From NCBI GenBank assembly GCA_937919295.1, contig CALFRX010000040.1:1-8429 (forward strand): a stretch of 8,429 bases of DNA. Direction: 5' to 3'. Under the pieces are notes generated by a model. That model worked only from the letters and a program-made list of their open reading frames with translations. It ran no database searches and had not been told where the DNA came from. Position numbers and translations under genes: made by a program. Source of the stretch: an uncultured Peptococcaceae bacterium (lineage in GTDB: Bacteria > Bacillota > Dehalobacteriia > UBA7702). This document shows, piece by piece, positions 5,157 to 8,429 of the stretch (positions are counted from its first letter, which is position 1; every line of letters begins with the position of its first letter).

Positions 5157-6635
5157 TCACTTCAAATAAGGTAAATAGGGATTAAGATTGGCGCTGCTGA
5201 GATAGAGGTCGTAATATTCCTCCAGGGTGGTCACTTTTAGCTGTTTCATCTCCGTGGCGACATCCACGCCGACATAGCGGAAATGCCACGGCTCGTAGAT
5301 GATGCCGGTAACGGTCTGTTTCTCAGCGGGATAGCGCAGGATATAGCCGTATTCGTGGCAATGGGCGGCGATCCACTTGCCCTGGACGGTGCTGCCAAAG
5401 GATTGGAGCAGGGTACCGTTGGTGGTGACATCCATCGCGAGGCCCAGCTGATGTTCGCTGGTGCCGGGAACCGCCGAAATGGTGCCGGCTTTATAGGTGT
5501 TGCCCCCCTGTTTGGATATTTGATTCTGATAAAGGTATTGCTGAGTTGCATAGGAACGGTAGCCGCTCTGGGTATAGAGAGGATAGCCGGGATAGGCCTT
5601 TTTGAAATCGGCGATCATCCGGTTCATTGCCGCCGCCGCGGCGGACCGCATGGACTGGTTCCCCTTCCCCGGATAAACGTAACTCACCGCCGTAAGATCG
5701 TTAGGCACGTAAGACGCAGCGTTTACGATGGGATAAGAACGGTTGACCAATTGGGCGTAACCACTATTGGGATCGCCGGATTTCTTTTTGAAGGTCACCG
5801 AAATGGTATGATTTGCTCCGTTTATCGCCACCGACTGCCGTACCGCGTACCCCAGGGAAATGCCGTCCACTTTAACCTCATTGACCATATAGCCGCTATC
5901 CGGGAGAAAACGGTAGGTGACAGACGCGCCGTCCACGAGGGTGGCCGTTCCCGCCGGGGAGATCTTACCGTGATCCCCCGCCGTGGCTGTGATCTGACAG
6001 GTATTTCCCGCCAAATAACCGTCGAAGCGCTGCAAAACCGTGGCGATTTGGGCCCTCGTTGAGGAATCCAGGGGCAGCAAATAGCCGTCGCTGCCGTTGA
6101 TCAAACCGCAAGAAGTGCAGAAAATAACGGCTTTAGCGGCCCAGGAACCGACAGCGGATACGTCGTCAAAGGAATGGTAAAGCGCCGCATCCCCATCGCC
6201 TTCAGGCACTTTATCCTGATAGGAGAGAAAACGGTATAAAAAGACCATCAATTCCTGACGTGAAACGTCTCTGTCGGGGCGGAAAGAACCGTCTTCATAA
6301 CCGGTAACGAGGCCGTTCTCCACACCCCAAAGCACGGCGTCGGTATACCAGGTATCCGCCACTACGTCAAAAAAGGGATTCTCCGCGCTGACCGCGGGAG
6401 CACCGGCGTTCCGGTATAACACCGTCATGAGCATGGAGCGAGACATGGCGACCTCCGGCGCAAAGGTCGTTGCCGTCATTCCATTCATATAACCCTGCTC
6501 ATAACAGTAGGTCACCGCCGGGGCATACCAGGAATTGGCGGCAACATCCTGAAAAGCCGCGGCCTTGACATTGCCGGAGAAACAGAGCACCAAAAACAGA
6601 GCGACAAAAAACGGTACCGGTAAATTCTTTTTCAT
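5157..6635 (-). CDS. Secreted SLH-domain D,D-carboxypeptidase (VanY/LAS type)
   Basis: A 492-residue exported cell-wall enzyme. The signal peptide covers 1 to about 25 (MKKN, hydrophobic core, NVKA). Three SLH repeats (about 27-70, 88-131, 155-200) then anchor it to secondary cell-wall polymer. An InlB B-repeat-like beta domain follows (about 212-285, ending HTISVTFKKK). The C-terminal half is a zinc D-Ala-D-Ala carboxypeptidase of the VanY/LAS family (about 300-470): SGYRSYATQQ at 357-366, SEHQLGLAMD at 393-402 supplying zinc ligands His395 and Asp402, and EPWHFR at 448-453 supplying Glu448 and ligand His451. All zinc and catalytic residues are present. It should trim the terminal D-Ala from peptidoglycan stem peptides. 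AAAGGAGA (6642-6649) lies 6 nt before the ATG. The gene begins 64 nt after dnaB with no terminator between them. No van resistance genes are nearby, so a housekeeping wall role is likelier than vancomycin resistance. Confidence 0.93.
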   Translation of the reverse strand: MKKNLPVPFFVALFLVLCFSGNVKAAAFQDVAANSWYAPAVTYCYEQGYMNGMTATTFAPEVAMSRSMLMTVLYRNAGAPAVSAENPFFDVVADTWYTDAVLWGVENGLVTGYEDGSFRPDRDVSRQELMVFLYRFLSYQDKVPEGDGDAALYHSFDDVSAVGSWAAKAVIFCTSCGLINGSDGYLLPLDSSTRAQIATVLQRFDGYLAGNTCQITATAGDHGKISPAGTATLVDGASVTYRFLPDSGYMVNEVKVDGISLGYAVRQSVAINGANHTISVTFKKKSGDPNSGYAQLVNRSYPIVNAASYVPNDLTAVSYVYPGKGNQSMRSAAAAAMNRMIADFKKAYPGYPLYTQSGYRSYATQQYLYQNQISKQGGNTYKAGTISAVPGTSEHQLGLAMDVTTNGTLLQSFGSTVQGKWIAAHCHEYGYILRYPAEKQTVTGIIYEPWHFRYVGVDVATEMKQLKVTTLEEYYDLYLSSANLNPYLPYLK

Positions 6636-6699
6636 TGTTTTTCTCCTTTGAACGAAGGAAGCAACAGAGCAGCACCTTGCCGGTTTTTGGCGATTGTAA

Positions 6700-8070
6700 T
6701 CAACCCTGTTTTTCTTCGTCGGGGGGCCTATTTTCTTCTTCGTGATGAAAGTCCATATCGCAAAAGAGTGAATATTCTCTTAAAAAGCCGAGCTGTGCCG
6801 TACCCACGGCGCCGTTTCTGTTTTTGGCGACAATGGCTTTGGCGAGATGCTTGTTTTCGGATTCATCATAATAATGGGGCCGGTGAATGAAGATGACGAT
6901 ATCGGCATCTTGTTCCAAGGCGCCAGATTCCCGCAGATGGGAAAGATCCGGCTCTTTGATTTTGCCTTCATTCTTAACGGAAGCGCGGTTTAACTGGGAA
7001 ATCACCACCACCGGTATTTCCATCTCCTTGGCCAACCCCTTTAACTGCCGGGAAATTTCAGAAATCTGCTGTTGGCGGCTTTCCGTCTGCTGTAAGGAGG
7101 AAGCTTGCATCAAACCGATGTAGTCGACAACCACGAGATCAAGGCCCTTTTCCCGTTTTAGTTTCCGCAGTTTACTGCGAAGTTCCGCGACGGCGATCAT
7201 CGAGGTGTCGTCTATATACAGGTTGGAGCGGCTGATTTCTTCCATGGCCGCAGCCAACTTGGCAAAATCGCCGTCGGAAATCCCCTTGGCACTTTTGGCT
7301 TCTTCCTGATTGACCCTGGCTCTGGCGAAAAGCATTCTGGAGGCCACCTGCACCGCCGTCATTTCCAACGTAAAGAACGCCACGGTGGCTTCGTGAAGCG
7401 TGGCGGCCCGTTCGGCGATATTCAGACAGATCGTCGTTTTGCCCATACCGGGACGGGCGGCGACGATGATCATCTCCCCTTTTTTGAGACCGCCGATGAG
7501 CTTGTCCAGTTCGATAAAAGTGGGTATCCCCTTTTCTTCTTTACCGATCCTGTCATAGGCCTCGGCGACAAATTCCCCCACCTGTTTTAAGGAGGTGGGT
7601 TCCGTCTGCTGTTTCAGCCGGTAGACTTCCGCTTCCGCCTCATCCAGAAGCAGCGCGGCAGCTTTCTCTTCCGTCTGGGCTTCCTGGGAAATGCGTTGGG
7701 AAACGGCAATAAGCTGGCGTTTGGAGGCCTTATCCTTAACAATATGGGCATAGGTTACTGCGTTGGCCGCGGAAGGTACGGCATCGTAAAGCTCCGTCAG
7801 ATAGGTTGTGCCACCGATAGCGTCAAGGATACCTTCGATTTTAAGGGTATTACTCAAGGTAACGATATCGATATCCTTGTCCCCTTCGTGAAGAGAAAGT
7901 ATGGCCGCGTATATTTTTTTATGACTGTCCCTGTAAAAATCGCCGACTTTGATCACCTGCGAAATTTCGTACAGCAATCCCGGCTCTAAAAGAATAGAAC
8001 CGAGCACTGCCATTTCCGCCGCCTCGCTTTGGGGTAACCCCATGCCGACGAGAAGTTCTTGCTGATCCAC
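6700..8070 (-). CDS. dnaB: Replicative DNA helicase DnaB
   Basis: The hexameric 5'-3' helicase of the replication fork, loaded at oriC and partner of primase. At 456 residues it is a normal length. The N-terminal domain (about 12-115) begins with the conserved LPQSEAAEMAVLGSILLEP. A linker helix region follows (about 115-175). The RecA-like motor contains Walker A ARPGMGKTT (205-213), Walker B LVVVDYIGL (312-320, Asp316), the H4-region motif VVVISQLNR (354-362) and the arginine-finger region LRESGALEQDAD (379-390). The family usually has Ser at the Walker A position that is Gly208 here. No intein interrupts it. The start is GTG at 8068-8070, supported by GGAGGA (8078-8083) 7 nt upstream, and that site is itself part of a terminator-like hairpin. 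It lies 76 nt after the Lon-family gene, and the carboxypeptidase follows. Confidence 0.97.
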   Translation of the reverse strand: MDQQELLVGMGLPQSEAAEMAVLGSILLEPGLLYEISQVIKVGDFYRDSHKKIYAAILSLHEGDKDIDIVTLSNTLKIEGILDAIGGTTYLTELYDAVPSAANAVTYAHIVKDKASKRQLIAVSQRISQEAQTEEKAAALLLDEAEAEVYRLKQQTEPTSLKQVGEFVAEAYDRIGKEEKGIPTFIELDKLIGGLKKGEMIIVAARPGMGKTTICLNIAERAATLHEATVAFFTLEMTAVQVASRMLFARARVNQEEAKSAKGISDGDFAKLAAAMEEISRSNLYIDDTSMIAVAELRSKLRKLKREKGLDLVVVDYIGLMQASSLQQTESRQQQISEISRQLKGLAKEMEIPVVVISQLNRASVKNEGKIKEPDLSHLRESGALEQDADIVIFIHRPHYYDESENKHLAKAIVAKNRNGAVGTAQLGFLREYSLFCDMDFHHEEENRPPDEEKQG

Positions 8071-8118
8071 AAAAAAATCCTCCGTCAGTTGATAGTACTA
8101 TTTTACCCTGCCGGAGGA
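8071..8118 (-). promoter_or_regulatory. Terminator-like hairpin that contains the dnaB Shine-Dalgarno
   Basis: On the minus strand TCCTCCG (8118-8112) pairs perfectly with CGGAGGA (8084-8078) over 7 bp. After one G-A mismatch, CAG (8110-8108) pairs with CTG (8088-8086). Seven T's (8077-8071) follow the 3' arm and the GTG start of dnaB comes next. The 3' arm is the dnaB ribosome binding site. The structure could therefore act as an intrinsic terminator, a translational lock, or both. The loop holds the 10-bp palindrome ATAGTACTAT. I see no defined ligand-binding leader. Confidence 0.6.
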
Positions 8119-8146
8119 ATTTTCGCAATATAATTATTCGTTTCTT

Positions 8147-8429
8147 TTATTCGCCAAAGATTTCTCCGACCACATCCTGAACCTTTTCGTAAGCAATAAT
8201 CTCGATATCTTTCTGCTCCTGAGGTACGTCGGCCAGGTTTTCCTTGGGCAGGATGATCTTTTTCATGCCTGCCTGGCGGGCGCCGTAAATTTTTTCCGCA
8301 ATACCTCCCACGGCGCAGACGCGGCCGCGGATGGAGATTTCGCCGGTAACAGCGAGATCCTGGGGAATCGGCAGATTTTTCAGGCTGCTGTAGATGGCGA
8401 GAAAAATCGCCAGCCCCGCCGAGGGACAG
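8147..8429 (-). CDS. Lon-family ATP-dependent protease, C-terminal end (5' end outside window)
   Basis: The last 93 residues of the S16 peptidase domain. The visible part opens with CPSAGLAIFLAIYSSL, where Ser is the nucleophile, then TGEISIRGRVCAVGGIAEKI, where Lys is the general base. The Ser-Lys distance is 43 residues, the same as in E. coli Lon (Ser679-Lys722), so the dyad is intact. The protein ends in QDVVGEIFGE. CPSAG rather than GPSAG and the dnaB neighbour suggest a LonB/LonC-type protease of Bacillota rather than classical LonA, but the ATPase domain that would decide is outside the window. No terminator other than the dnaB leader hairpin follows it. Confidence 0.9.
   Translation of the reverse strand, partial: CPSAGLAIFLAIYSSLKNLPIPQDLAVTGEISIRGRVCAVGGIAEKIYGARQAGMKKIILPKENLADVPQEQKDIEIIAYEKVQDVVGEIFGE

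Noticed and set aside
5283..6062. A 259-codon + strand open frame opposite the carboxypeptidase gene
   Set aside because: The minus-strand gene has a signal peptide, SLH repeats and an intact zinc site, so the opposite frame is a shadow.
5157..6635. Vancomycin-resistance vanY
   Set aside because: The peptidase family fits, but SLH anchoring, the InlB-like repeat and absence of vanRSHAX point to a housekeeping wall enzyme.

Overview
The window is about 8.4 kb of ordinary bacterial chromosome with moderate GC and no phage, IS or CRISPR signature. Strong AGGAGG-type ribosome binding sites, sigma-A-like promoters with 17-nt spacers, S-layer-homology (SLH) domains and a lon-family/dnaB neighbourhood point to Bacillota. 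Negativicutes or an anaerobic Clostridia lineage seems most likely; this is inferred from gene style and was not tested against a database.

Left part (1-2800, + strand): two tandem ArsB/NhaD-type (ion transporter superfamily) membrane permeases. The first is cut by the window edge. Over the shared 277 residues the copies align without a gap at about 73% identity by hand count. The second has its own promoter and is followed closely by a small unrecognised 158-aa protein. The unit ends at a terminator with a perfect 22-bp stem.

Middle (about 2800-3397): a 600-nt stretch between convergent transcription units with no intact gene. It holds possible remnants of a minus-strand gene in two frames, a strong hairpin with a T-run, and smaller hairpins.

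Right part (3398-8429, - strand throughout). Reading in the direction of transcription, it holds the 3' end of a Lon-family protease gene, then dnaB (replicative helicase), a secreted SLH/InlB-repeat/VanY-type D,D-carboxypeptidase, ilvC (ketol-acid reductoisomerase) with its own promoter and terminator, and a YtxH-like membrane-anchored protein with a consensus promoter. Lon, dnaB and the carboxypeptidase have short gaps and may be co-transcribed. ilvC and the YtxH gene look like independent units.

The two most interesting points are small. First, the IlvC cofactor loop carries Asp where NADPH-type enzymes usually have Leu-Arg, which suggests NADH preference. Second, the dnaB Shine-Dalgarno sequence is the 3' arm of a hairpin followed at once by seven T's and then the GTG start, so it looks like an intrinsic terminator or SD-sequestering attenuator at the lon/dnaB junction. 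I did not find a convincing wholly new multi-gene system.
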